In this document: piece after piece, positions 24,532 through 36,513 of the stretch | Numbering within the stretch: position 1 is the stretch's first letter | Layout: the number at the start of each line of letters is the position of its first letter | DNA from: Taiwanofungus camphoratus | Taxonomy: Eukaryota > Basidiomycota > Agaricomycetes > Polyporales > Taiwanofungaceae | DNA: 64,000 bases | Reading direction: 5' to 3' | NCBI GenBank assembly: GCA_003999685.1 | Contig: CP021226.1 | Location: forward strand, 2,046,001 to 2,110,000 | Position numbers and translations under genes: made by a program | Notes under the pieces: model-generated | What the model saw: the letters and a program-made list of their open reading frames with translations, nothing else | The model's database searches: none | Told to the model about the DNA's origin: nothing

Positions 24532-27500
24532 ATGTCCAACACCAAGAAACGCCGCTCGCTCCAGTCCATCTTCTCGCTGCCCCACTCCCCACTCGCCGAC
24601 TCGCCCGCGTCCCGCGCCCGCTCCAGCTCCGCTGCAGTGCCGACACACCACCCCGCACGCGACTCCGCGTCCTCCGACTACGGTACCATATCCTCCCTTC
24701 CCGACCTCCCGCTCCTCGACCTCCCCTCCCCGTCCCGCGACTCGCCCCCGCCAGACCTCCTCGACGACGATCCCTTCGCCAACCTCTCCCCCGCCCCCTC
24801 CCTCCGCCGCCTGCGCCCCGCCCCGCTCGTCCTCGCGCCACTCAACACCTCTTCCTCCCCCGGCGAACCCCTCCCCCAGCTGCTGCCGCCGCCCCCGCGC
24901 TCGCCCCTCGCGCAGAGCGCGTCGTGCGACACCTCCCCGACGCGCTGCCTCTTCGCCCCGCTGGCCTTCGCGTCGTTCCAGAGCCCCCCCGCGACGCCCC
25001 CGTCAAGCCCGGTCTTCCCCCCCGCGCACCGCCCGCGCCTCGTGCGCCCCAAGTCGTCCGGCCACCAGGTACGTCCCGCGTACACCCGCCCCGCGTTCGC
25101 GCCGCGGCCGTCCCTGCCCTCGTTGAACACCCTCGCGCAGGCGCACGTCGCCGTGCCCAAGGTCAGTCCCCCTGCGCGCGGCGCCTCGTCTGGTGTTGGT
25201 GTTGGTGTGGTGGCTGACGGCTTCGCTTGCTTGCATCTGCAGGTGCGCAGGGGCCGCGTCGGCGCACAGCTCCCCGCGGAGCCGTGGGCGCACGCCGCTC
25301 CCCACTCCCCGCGCAGCTTCTCCGGCTCCCCGGGGACCCGCCGCCGCGGCCACCTCAGGCGGCCCACGGAGCTCAGCACGATCCGCGACTCGCGCATGAT
25401 CCTCGACGGCCAGATGTTCAGCTTTGGCGAGCGCGAGGATGCCGTGGACGCGAACGCGGACGCAGACTTGGCGGACAGCCCAGGCTCCTCGTCGTCACGC
25501 GACACAATCCGCCCACACCCGCATCAGCCGACGCACGCTGCGGACGTGGTAGACGCGGCAGACGACGCGATGTCCATGCCGCCGCTGATGCGCGGGTACT
25601 CGGACCCGTGGCCGCGGCGGCGCGAGCCCGACAGCCCGCCGTCGACGTCCGCCGTGCCCTCGCTCTGCCCGTCCTCGCCCAGCGCGTCCTCCGACTCGAA
25701 CGACCACTTCTTCCCCCCCGACGCCGCGTACCCCGACACGCTGCCGATGCCCCTGCCCCTGCCCCTGCCCCTGCCCTCCGCGCGCCACACCCGCCTGTTC
25801 GAAAGCGACCTCATCGCGACGCTCGAGTACGACTACGCCGCCGCCGTGTCCCAGCTCGCGCGCGCGCCCTCGCCCTTACCCTTACCCTCCCCCGGCCCCG
25901 GCCCCGCCGTCGTCGTCCCGCCCGCGGGCTGCTTTGCCGATGCGCGTCCGGGCACGTCCGCGGACACGGTCACGGGCCGCGCGTGCATGTTCGCGCTGCA
26001 GCGCGCGGGCTCCGGCGCGTCGCAGTGGAGCACGGCGGACTCGGCGGACTCGGCGGACCTGGCGGACTCGGAGCTGCCGGTCTCTCCCGGCTGGTCCGCG
26101 TCCGAGTTCTCCAGCAGCAGCGGGGGCCGCTCGCGCGCGAGCTCTAGCTCCGCGTCGTCCGCGGATGGTTGCGAGTATGTCGAGGATGAGGAGGGCGAGG
26201 GCGAGGGCAAGGGCGAGGGCAAGGAAGAGGACGGCCGGTGTGTTTTCGGCATTCCGTGGCCGTCCGTCGGCGCCGACCCCGCGCGCACGCCGCCGTCCTC
26301 GTTCTACATGGACGAGCTGTCCGACGCAGAGTGTCCTGTGGACGATGGCGCGCGTTCGTCACTGCATTCCGGCGACAGCGACAGCGCGGAAGAGCCGATG
26401 GACGGGGGCGAGGAGGGCTCGCGCCGCAGTGCTGCCAACGGCCGGTCGTCCGCTGCGTCGGGCTATGGTGCCGGTTACAACGGGCGCTCGAACGGCGCGT
26501 ACCACGGGAATGGGAATGGAAATGGGTACGGCGCCTCCGCGGGCGGCTATGGCGGCCATGGAGGCTTGGGCGGGGGGCGGAGGGGACGCGACGACGACGA
26601 CGACGACCGCAAGCGCCGCCCCACGCTCCGGCCCAACGCGCTCAGCTCGACCGATTCCGACACGTCCGAGGACGACGAAGACAGCACGGACTCGGGCGAG
26701 GACGCGCCCGCTCCCCGGCACCCGACCCCGCCGCGCCGCGTCCGCTCGCCGGGCGCCGCCGAAGACGACGTCCCGCTCGCGCAGCAGATACCCACGGCGC
26801 TCAAGGCGCAGCGCACGATCCGCCGGCAGGTGCGCGACGAGATCGACCAGCGGCGGCACGAGCGGACGCTCAGAGGGCAGGCCACGAACGACCGCCGCGA
26901 CGCCCTCGCGCGCTCCGCGAAGGCCGCAGAGCCTACGGGCGTGCGGACCCTGTCCGGCACCGCCGCCCGCAGCCCGCAGGAGGCGGCAGCCAGCCCGCCC
27001 AGGCAGGCTGCGCGGCCGCGCACGAAGACCCTCCCGGGCAACGTCAGCAGCCCGCTTTCTGTCGTCGACCTCACGAAGAAGCTGCTGGGCCTCCAGGCGA
27101 ATGGCGCGCTCCCCGCCTCGATCAGCCGCAAGCGCCCCTCGGTCGACCTAGACGCGAGAGCCGTGGGCTCGTCCACACGCGCGCCGTCACGCGACGTCAG
27201 CCTCACCCGCGGCCGCGCGCCGTCGGACGCGGACCGCTCTGCGGCGCTCCTCAGGCACCCGTCGCGCGCCGCGCGGGACGTCCCCGAGCCGGACGGCGGG
27301 CGCGGCAGAACTCTGCGCCCGCAGCGCTCGTTCCACCATCCCAGTCCTGCACCGGCCGACCCCCGTGCGCCGCCGCTGCCCGCGAGCGCCGGGGGGCTCA
27401 GCAGGGCGGGGACGACTGCGTCGAAGCGGGAGCCCGCCTCTGTGCATCCTGTGCCCGGAGTCATGCCTTCGCCCCGTCTCTCGGAGCAGGCCCACCCCGG

Positions 27501-28784
27501 CATGGAGAGGTCGCGGTCGGTGAAGCCACCGTCTCGGAGGCCGAGCGCGGACCGCGACAGGCCGCGCATGCCCTCCGCAGAGCCTGAGAGCATATCTGCC
27601 GCATTACGCTCGCGCGTGCGAAAGCCCTCGGTCAGCGCGACAGAGGCCGCGCCGGCCGTCCCCCACGCCGTCGTGTCCCCCTTTGCCCCCCTCCCTGCCG
27701 CCGCGTTCTTGCAGTCTGCGGTATCCCACCAGCCGAAAGGACAGTCCATGTGGCAGCAGCGCATATTCATTGGGACCATGCAGCGGTTTGTGACTGTCGA
27801 AATTGGCTCGTCGACGAGCGCTGCCGACGTGCTCCAGACCGTGGATGGCCAGGGCAAGCTGGGCCAAGCGGCAGGCAGTGGGGGCTGGATGCTCTGGGAG
27901 CTGTCACAAGACTTTGGTATGGGTGAGTGATTGCGAATCGGTTGTGTACGCAAGTCTCCACGCTCACGGTGCTGGGTGTAGAGCGGCCTATAAGAAGCTT
28001 TGAGCTTCTTTCCGATGTCTGCGGCTCATGGAACTCTGACAAGATCGTCAACTTATTGGTGATCAAAAAGACCTTGCTGGCGCCGTTGCTTAGCCGTTCT
28101 GTAAGTACGCTTGCTGCACGCGAAAACTCTCATATTGACTAAGCGTCACAGAATATTCCTGCCAGTTCGCCCACATGTGGTGGCTATGTGCAGTACGAGT
28201 ATAAGCGGGGAAAGTGGCAAAAGCGTTGGATGGAGCTGCGAGAGCACAGTCTGTGGCTCTCGAAGCGGAACACAGTGCGTATGGCGAATCGATCGGTGAG
28301 GTACGTGCTAATGACACGTGAAGCAGGGCAAGGATCAGACCTTCCTATGTTCGCTCAACAACTTCGACGCGTACTATGTCACCCGGCCACACAAGGCACC
28401 CAAGCCCTACGTCTTCGCCGTGAAGTCCACGGACAGTCTCGCGTTCTTTGAGAACACTGCCGACTATGTGCACGTCTTCTCGGCTGGTGAGGGAGAAGGA
28501 AAGAACTGGCTGGAGAAGATTCTCCTCGCTCGGGTATGTTTCTTCCCGCACTGAAAGTATCGCCCTCCTTTCTCACTTTCGTATCCTAGTCATATGTCCT
28601 ATACCAGGAACGCAATGTGCTGTCATCATCTGCTGGTCCAAATTTGACCCGAGCGGGCACACGCGTACAGCCTCCTGGTCAACGCCCTGCACAACCTCTC
28701 GTCAATGTTGGCCCTCCGAAACCCGATATGCCCTCTACAGTTGCCATTGGGTTTGAACCCGGTTCTCTTTTGGCGAAACGCTAG
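24532..28784 (+). CDS. Long disordered protein with C-terminal RA and PH domains
   Basis: The ATG at 24532 (MSNTKKRRSLQSIFSLP) opens a frame to 27922, then exons 27982-28100, 28152-28274, 28327-28533 and 28590-28784. About 1,000 N-terminal residues are low complexity: Pro/Ser/Arg-rich blocks, an ADSADSADLADS repeat, Glu-Gly-Lys and Asn-Gly tracts, and Asp runs. The last quarter folds: a Ras-association-like domain (IFIGTMQRFVTVEIGSSTSA to KIVNLLVIKKTLLAP) followed directly by a PH domain (GGYVQYEYKRGKWQKRWMEL to GKNWLEKILLAR, with the usual Trp in the last helix). The RA-PH tandem is that of the MRL family (RIAM, lamellipodin) that links Ras/Rap GTPases to actin; a similar role here is inference. 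Two segments, 25069-25140 and 25162-25242, look like in-frame introns, so the protein is probably shorter than the open frame. Confidence 0.83.
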
Positions 28785-29051
28785 CCTGTCTGATATATTT
28801 ATCGTATCATGAATGTTTTTCCTCAGCTGTCATCTACGTTGCACACATCTCGCCACCCCTTCTTTACCTTGTATAGATATTTATCTCTTGATTTGCGGAG
28901 CACATACTATCACATTCTTTGTAATTCATTGTATTACATCTTTGTAAACGCGACAGCAGCGATGTAGAGAACGAAGAAATACATTAGCAGTTAGAATACA
29001 TATTATACACATGATGGATGCAGCAGTAAGAGTCCGAAAACACAGATTGAG

Positions 29052-31297
29052 TCAATCAGATTTCTTCAGCTTTTTCTTCGCAGGCCCTTCCTCATTGCCG
29101 TTTGTCGCCTTCGGCTTAGGCTTGGGCTTGGGCCTTGGGCGTTCCTCATCAATGTCCATCACGTCGTCGTCGTCGTTCTTTTTCTTCGGCTTTGGCTTTG
29201 GCTTAGGAGCAGCCTTCTTCGGCCTCTCATCCTCCTCAGCATCGCTCTCCTTGGCCTTTTTCACGGGCGCTTTCTTCTTTGGAGCCTTACCCTTACCTTT
29301 GCCCTTGGCAGCTTTGGTGAGCTCGCGGTCACCGCTGGCATCTGAGGCGGTTTGACCACCTTCATCGGAAGAGTCGCTCTCTGTGGGCGATCCCTCGTCC
29401 GAGTCTGATGCCTGGAAGTCTTCATCTACAGCGAGGAGGGGTTGTCAGCTGAATTGAGACAGTCAAGGTGTACTACATACCATCTTCGCTGTCATCATCT
29501 TCGCCGCCCAGTCTAGGCTTGGGCACCTCCTCGCCACTGCTTGCGACACTCTGCATTTCCTCGTCCTCGTCTTCATCAGCACCCATGATGAGCTCGCCCT
29601 CCATCATCTCGTTCTTGACCTTGACCTTCTTCTCCTTAAGGTACGTCTCCGTGCCCTCGTGCTCTTCCTTGTTGATCGACGTGAATGTGTACTCTGGCCC
29701 ACTCTTCGTCACGATCTTCAGATCGAACGTGCGCGCAGCGGTCGCGCCCAATCCCGCACCGAGCCGTGAGAAGACGACTTGGTGGATGTCAGAAAGCTCG
29801 ATAAGAGTGGGCTGCTTCGAGACGAAGAAGACATATTTTTCGAGGAGGAAGAGGTCGCCTTGCACGGCCTTGAGATTGGCTTTGATGCCGGGATGGCCAT
29901 CATGGCTGGATTCAGAACTTGAGCATCAGCTATACTGCACTCAGGAGATGATAGCGGCTTACCTCTGGAAACTACCGGCTCCGATAATTTTCTTTCCGGA
30001 CAGGGCACGGAAGACACCCGAAACCACTTCGAAAGTAGGGTCTTCGTAATTTTTTTTCAGTCTGTCGTATTTGGCGACTTCCTCTCTGGTGGAGTGAAAT
30101 TCGTCAGAGCTACGGATTTGGAAGGCGTCATGGACTTGGACGTACTCTGACATGTTGAGTTCTGCCGTGATCTCTTCTTCTCGACTGAACTGCATAACAA
30201 GATACTGGTAGCGTGTCTGTCCCTGTCTGATAGGAGTACTGAGGCCGAGCTGAATGATATGAATGAGTGAATTGAGAACAGAAGGTCATTCGAGAGCGAT
30301 ATTGACGTACGATAAACAGGACATGCAGGTCGTCTTTGGGTAGCAAGAATAGCCTCGAGATACTGGCATACATGACCTTGTAGTCGTACGTCTTCCCGCG
30401 TAATCGCAAGAATTCTGGGAACATATCTACATCGTACCGGCCTCTTGGCGTGAGCACAAGCACTTCCTCGAAGCTCAGAATGATGTCTCCCGCGACCTGC
30501 CCGATCTCCGCCTTGTCCTTTACCGCATCATGGAATGCCTGTGCTGCACTGATCTCTTCTTCTTCGTCATCGGATTTCTGAGAACCTGCGTCGGAGCCCC
30601 GTGCGCTGCGGGTATGCGTGCCGGGGACGTAGAAGCGAATCTCGACCATCTCGTCTGGCGCGTTCCGCGATGGCTTTTTGTTGGAGGGGTTCGCGAACTC
30701 GAGAGAGACCTCGGTACGGCCCGCGATGTTAGAGTTGGCGACGTTAGCAAGAGGTAGCTCGAAAGCAGTCTTGTTTGAAACCAAGAAGGCAAGGTCCTGG
30801 CCTGGGATGGGCATGAGTCACATTGCCATCGTACGCAGCCACGCTTGGGCATACCTTGGAAGTCTGTGACACCCCAATTCCAGCCCTTGAATGAGATTTC
30901 CTTCGTCTCAAGGACGATACTGAAGTGTTGTTTAAGAAGCTGAGCGAGTTTGTCGTGGTCCTTGTATGAATAGTCAGCGCCGAGGCCACAAGCACGCTGC
31001 GCGACGATATCTGCTCACCTCGCGAGAAAAGCCATCGAACGTTTCCCTTGACCTGTCCTTCAAGCCGATCCTGAGCTGATAGTTCCGAGCAACTCTTATC
31101 CACTGTGCCCATTTGATGTCCCCCGAAGACATGGCGACCATGGATTCACTTTCTTCTCCCTTCCACGCCATTCCGCTCGCGGCAATACGGAATTCTGCAA
31201 ACACAAGTTAGATCAGGCTTTGAAGACAATCAAAAGTAGGCATACTGCCGATTTCTGATGAGAGGCCATGGTAAATGCGATCAAACTGGGTCGTCAT
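29052..31297 (-). CDS. POB3: FACT complex subunit Pob3 (SSRP1 family)
   Basis: On the minus strand, ATG 31297 gives MTTQFDRIYHGLSSEIG. After introns follow FRIAASGMAWKGEESE, the SSRP1 domain segment ETKEISFKGWNWGVTDFQG, QDLAFLVSNKTAFELPLANV, EVSLEFANP, EEVLVLTPRGRYDVDMFPEF and LRLRGKTYDYKVMYASISRL, then the second PH-like domain with QGDLFLLEKYVFFVSKQPTL. The acidic stretch (ADEDEDEEMQS and GGEDDDSEDG) is followed by a basic tail of Pro-Lys repeats and ends KKKLKKSD at 29052. There is no HMG box, as in yeast Pob3 and unlike animal SSRP1. With Spt16 it forms FACT, which reorganises nucleosomes in transcription and replication. It starts about 250 bases from the divergent alpha-actinin gene. 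Confidence 0.95.
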
Positions 31298-31547
31298 ATT
31301 TGTTCTTCGAAGCAGAGGATCTAGTACAAGGAGAAGCCAATCACCAAGAATAAATATGAGCGGAAGAGCTGGACACCGTGGACGCGTTGCGGAGTTTGAA
31401 TGACGCGCTCGAGCGTGTATAGCTTGCGGCGCTTGTGGCTTCCAACTTTCTATGTACATTCCTCTCGGCCTCAAAGTCAAGCAATATTACAGCCATTCAA
31501 ATTAATTGGCTTTGTACCCGCAGTTTACCTGCCCTCTCTGACACCCG
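31298..31547. promoter_or_regulatory. Divergent promoter between POB3 and alpha-actinin genes
   Basis: The start codons of two oppositely oriented genes are 250 bases apart. No TATA box is obvious. An in-frame extension of POB3 back to 31480 is open but is less likely to be coding than the MTTQFDR start. Confidence 0.4.
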
Positions 31548-34429
31548 ATGGAGTCTCTGGAGGCGCGCTCTCGTGATGTACAAGAACGGACTTTCTGCAA
31601 ATGGTGCATACGCTAACGTAGTTCCGGGCTCAATAAGCTCATGGAGGTACTCGTTCTATTCATGTGCATAGGCTAAACACAAAGCTCGAGTCAAACGGAT
31701 ACCCTCCGATGGCCTCCCTTGTCAAGGATCTTTCAGATGGCGTTCGACTTATTCAGCTGATGGTAAGCATCGCATCGCCACATATATCGGTACTTTCTGA
31801 TAGCGTACATTGCAGGAGATCATGGGTAATGTGCTTTCTCAGATGCGATTGCGTGTTCTGTCTTACATGTCATCTTAGGCGATACTTCCCTCGGACGATA
31901 CAACAAGAATCCCAGGATGCGCATCCAGAAAGCAGAGAATGTGAACAAAGCGTTGGAATTCATCACATCAAGAGGTGTCAAACTTACGAACATAGGTCCT
32001 GAAGGTATTCTAGACCTATAGAGACCAAATTATTGTACTTATCAGAAGGTCAGATATCATCGATGGAAACCTAAAACTGATCCTAGGAATGATATGGACC
32101 CTCATTCTTCGCTTTACGATCGCGGATATCAGGTCCGTGAGCTCATGAATGATTCATGATCTCTCTCAGGGAAAGTACTGAGATAGTATTCTCCAAAAGT
32201 GAAGAGGGTCTCTCGGCCAAAGAAGGATTGCTTCTCTGGTGCCAACGCAAGACTGCTCCCTACAAAGAAGTCGATGTACAAGACTTCTCTCTCAGTTGGT
32301 CTGACGGTCTCGCATTGTTCGTAAGCCTGACCATCGACGTCTCCTTCAACGGACTCAAACCGATCATAACGTAGATGTGCTCTCATTCATTGTCATCGAC
32401 CGGACCTGATAGACTACGACAAACTGGATAAGGTAATTTGTCTTTCCATGTTACCTCCTCCAGTAATCGACTTGAGGATGACCTCTACCTTGTTAGACTG
32501 ACCGTCATGGAAATACACGGCTCGCTTTCCAGGTGGCGACGGACCACCTCGGTATTCCGGTATGTTACATGATACGGGACTTGACGCAAACGTGGAGCTC
32601 ACCTTTTTTCAGCAACTTCTCGAAGTAGCAGATCTGTGCGATACTGCTCGCCCAGATGAACGGAGTGTCATGACCTACATCGCCAGCTTTTTCCACGCAT
32701 TTTCTTCGATGGGTGAGTATTGATGAAAATGGCATCAATTTTTCATCCTCAGAAAGTTCATGGTTATACCCCCTCGTCCGCAGACCAGGCAGAGACAGTA
32801 TCGCGTAGAGTAGAAAAATTTGCCGAGCTCATGCACTCGGTATGGCTCAGCAAGAACGATTACGAGCGCCGCGTCCGAGCTGTGCGTGTCACCATCGGGT
32901 CAGATATTCTCCTCAGCACCGATTGATCCATACCGTCACTTTGATGCAGCTGCTGGCTGCCATCTCAAACATTCAGGCGCAATGGTCTGCCGTCCAGTTC
33001 ACAGGCACCTATGCCGATGCAAAGGAGCATTCTGCCACCTTTGCCACCTACAAGCAGAGCACGAAGCGCGCATGGGTGACCGAGAAACAGGACGTCACCA
33101 CTCTGTTTGGCAATGTGCAGACGAAACTGCGCACGTACGGACTAAGGGAGTATGTCCCGCCAGCGGGACTAGCGATTACGGTAGGTTCGAAGACCTCGTG
33201 CATGACTTATTTTATACGAGTTCTCATCTATGTGATCAGGATCTAGACGCTGCCTGGAATACGCTACTGGTTTCGGAAGCTCAGCGGTCGCGTGCCATTA
33301 ATGCAGAAATACGAAAGTCAGTCGCTATGATTGTTCCCTTTTGCGATACATCCGTTCTTATCCTTGGACCTCTAGAATAAAAGAATCCTTGCGGAAGAAA
33401 TTCGCTGATCTCGCGAATGATTTTGAAAAGCGACTGCGGGCCATCTCCTCAGAATTAGCTGGGATAGAAGGTGCTCTGGAGGTGGGCTTTGAGAAAGAAA
33501 AAGGACTCAAACAGCAGCTCACAAGCTGATTCAATTTACTTTTTCTTAGGAGCAGCAACAGCGAGTAGAAAAGCTGCAGACACGGGTACCTGCGTTATCG
33601 GATGCTCTCGCAGCAGTCGCAAGTGCGGAAGAGGAATGTCACGCTGCGAACGTGGACGAGAACGACCACACTATCTTCACTTGCCAGGACCTTGATTTCG
33701 AGTTCGAACTTTTGGTCCAGAGCATCTTGAAGAAGATCGCATTTATAAATAATCAAGTGGGTGTCTGACCTTCCCTTCCCCCCCCCCTCGCATGCGGCTA
33801 CTGAAACAAAATTAAATAGATCGTGTCCCGCAATATGACGAACTTGACTCCGGCACAGCTCGAGCAATTCGAGAGCACGTTCCGCTACTTCGACAAAGAC
33901 GAGTCGAACACACTCAACCAGTCGGAAATGGCCGCCGCCTTGGCAAGCCTAGGCATTGTCTATTCCGTGTGTACAGTGTCTGCGATTTGCTGTGACGTGC
34001 TGAACGACGGCATGCGCAGGATGAGGACATGGACATCATCTACGACCACCTCCTGCAAGACTACGGCGCAGTAACGTTTGAAGCGTTCATCAACCTCTTG
34101 GTGCGTGTAATTTGCTGATGACAAGCGAATGCCAAGGCCCTGACCGATGTGGTGTGCAGGTCGACATTACGGAGGACCAGACGTCGCCCGAACAGCTGCG
34201 GGAGGCCTTCAGAGGGATCGCCGGTGACAAGGTCGGGATGATCCTCGTCCACGCCTGCATTGAGACTCATGAGACCTTTCAGCCATTTGTCACAGAGCTC
34301 GATCTGCGTGTCGCGAGTCTTCCTGCGAATGCTATCGAGTACCTACGAGAAGCTATGCCGCCGGTGCAGAATGGGTCCGGGGAGCCTGAGTACGACTACG
34401 AGGCTTGGCTGGACGATGTTTTTGCGTAG
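31548..34429 (+). CDS. Alpha-actinin, actin cross-linking protein
   Basis: The ATG at 31548 ([19 protein letters not shown]) opens a gene with many short introns. The first CH domain reads [32 protein letters not shown], and [20 protein letters not shown]. The second reads [60 protein letters not shown] and [20 protein letters not shown] helical rod follows ([20 protein letters not shown], then spectrin-like repeats at about 32790-33760). The C-terminus has an EF-hand loop [12 protein letters not shown] at about 33893-33928 and a second, degenerate EF pair ending [13 protein letters not shown] at 34429. It bundles actin filaments, possibly with calcium control through the first EF-hand. The donor GTTCGT near 32316 is unusual but keeps the frame. 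Cofilin follows on the same strand. Confidence 0.92.
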
Positions 34430-34877
34430 TGCACATGTATAATTATCCATCGCGCCAGATATTCCCTACATTTTACAACAGTCTCCACGCCTCTAACGTT
34501 TATCACAATCCGTGTAGTCGGTCGCGTGTGCTAGGCGTGCACAGATCAGGAGACTGCAAGGCCTTGCAGCTGGCTACTCTGTCGGAGCCAAGGCGGCGCA
34601 GTGTATTGGGTAACCTCGACTCATCCAGTACACATCCCGGTCTCTTGAGTCACGTTCTGCAACATCTGGACAACAAGAGGGATGGTAACCAGCCGCTACG
34701 GCGCAGTGTGCTGCTGGAACAGCCACTGCCTCCAATCTGAGTGGCAATCGCCGGGCTTCATCGCCGCATCGCGATACATATACTCTTATTGGCACAACAT
34801 ACCGAACGGCCTCACCACTTCGTCTTCCACCCCAGCCCTCCTATTCCAACCTTCACGCCTCCACACGACTTGTAATC
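34430..34877. other. Alpha-actinin 3' end and cofilin promoter
   Basis: No coding frame is convincing. The last 80 bases before the cofilin ATG are pyrimidine-rich (CTTCCACCCCAGCCCTCC). TATACTCTTATTGGC at about 34778 may be a weak TATA-like element. Confidence 0.35.
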
Positions 34878-35596
34878 ATGGTAAGCCCCGCGCCTGCGTC
34901 GGAATCGCGTGCACTGCAGCTCATCGCGCCATCGCATACCCGGGCGTTTGCGCGCGCACCCGCAGGCCTCTCAGTCTGGCGTCGGCGTCAACGACGACTG
35001 TCTGAACGCGTACAACGACCTCAAGATGGGCAGGAGCATCAAGTACATCATCTTCACGATCGGGGCGGACAACAAGGAGATAGTCGTCGAGAAGCGGTCC
35101 ACGTCCGCGAACTACGACGAGTTCCTCGCGGACCTGCCCGAGGCGGAGCCGCGGTGGGCGGTGTACGACTTTGAGTTCACGAAGGAGGGCGCGGGCAAGC
35201 GGAACAAGCTGACGTTCTTCTCCTGGTGCGTGCCGTCTCTGCTCGCGCGATATCGCTGCCATCCGGGCGCGCGGTGGCGGTGGGGCGAGTGCTCACGGAT
35301 CTGCGTGTTGCGCGGTCAGGTCCCCTGACGACTCGAAGATCAAGCAGAAGATGTTGTTCGCTTCGTCGAAGGATGCCTTGAAGCGCTCTCTGCAAGGTCT
35401 CGCTGCGGAAATCCAAGGAACTGACTACAGCGAAGTGGCGTATGAAAGTGGTGCGTTCGTTCACTCACGTTTCAACATGATTTTGTGCTCTCCATGGCGT
35501 GTTCCCCTCCTGCCGTGATTCACATGTGTAGGTCCGTCATACTGTTTTACTCACGTTTTTCTTCTAGTGCTGGAGAAGGTCTCAAAGGGAGCATGA
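34878..35596 (+). CDS. COF1: Cofilin/ADF, actin filament severing protein
   Basis: A 140-residue cofilin in four exons. The first exon codes only for the start Met (34878-34880) before a GTAAGC donor; exon two begins [19 protein letters not shown], giving Met-Ala-Ser with Ser3 at the site that regulates cofilins by phosphorylation. Further landmarks are [51 protein letters not shown] and [20 protein letters not shown], with the end VLEKVSKGA. The [12 protein letters not shown] helix is the main actin-binding helix of the family. Length equals that of typical fungal cofilins. The stop is the TGA at 35594. Confidence 0.97.
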
Positions 35597-36513
35597 TCCA
35601 CGTACACGCAACGTCCGACTCTTTTCCTCCTTTCCCACCTCGGCGGGCCACGCTCTGGTTCCTTACCGTCATACATAATCACACCGAACTCTACCGATCT
35701 CGTTGCGAACCGAGGAAGAATTGTAGAGTTGCAGTTTACGGAATCGCTGGTGTAGTACCAACCTGAATTCAATTTATTACGATACTTCAACTCTCACGGA
35801 CGTCCTTTTTACCTGGACTCATTTCGGCATTTGTACTGTGTATCTTGGGCGCCTGTGGTCCTGGGTTGCTTGAATGTTGTCAAGTCACTAGTCGCCGCTG
35901 AGGCATTCACCTTCTCCGTGACGCAAACATGTGATACAGGCGGCCTGGCGTCTGCTCTGGCGTGTATTATGTGCAGGCCCTGGAGTTTCGCAGTCACCAG
36001 AGCGATCCGTTTCTGGAGGACTCACTAGAATTGGCTGTGGTGTACTACGTGAGATCGTGTCTCGGATCTGGCCCGGCTCGTGTAGCCGGCGCTAACAGCT
36101 ACTTACCCGAGTATGAATCGCGATGAAGGATCGTTCATGCAAACGAGTAAGAGTAGCCAGTGCTTATTGTACACTGAATGCATTTATTCCCGTTGGCTGA
36201 TGTTGCGTGTTGATCTACCGCTGAACTGAGCTTACCTGACACGTCAACGACCGGTGTTCTCGTCCATTTACTTATGGCGTCCTCCGTACAAGCGCCCCCT
36301 CCCAGGCCGAAATTCACACTCTATCGCCGTCAGTATCGTGGCCGTGCATGCCTACGCCAGTAAAAGTAACTTCTGGCCCAGTTGCTCCGCCACAGCCAGC
36401 GCGGGCAGGCATATGATTTATGCCCCCCAATGTATTCACGAGGCCCTCGTGCGCGTGTCTTTCCTCCGTGCATCGTCCCGACCCGCTAGCAGCTGAATGA
36501 TGAGTGTTTGATC
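35597..36513. other. Intergenic, no gene recognised
   Basis: This stretch holds the cofilin 3' end and the upstream region of the PrpD-family gene. Frames at 35831-36028 and 36254-36496 are short and have no family features. A palindrome-like GGCCCGGCTCGTGTAGCCGG lies at about 36071. Nothing more can be said. Confidence 0.4.

Noticed and set aside
25227-27953. Long open frames on both strands inside the RA-PH gene (for example 306, 405, 449 and 468 codons)
   Set aside because: They come from high GC content in the large exon. The chosen frame alone leads into the RA-PH domains and has the acid and serine tracts expected.
31208-31480. POB3 start further upstream at 31480
   Set aside because: The added residues do not resemble any SSRP1 protein; MTTQFDRIYHGL fits the family start.
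32432-32545. Apparent loss of part of the second CH domain in alpha-actinin
   Set aside because: The acceptor TTGTTAG near 32495 brings back the missing [14 protein letters not shown] segment in frame.
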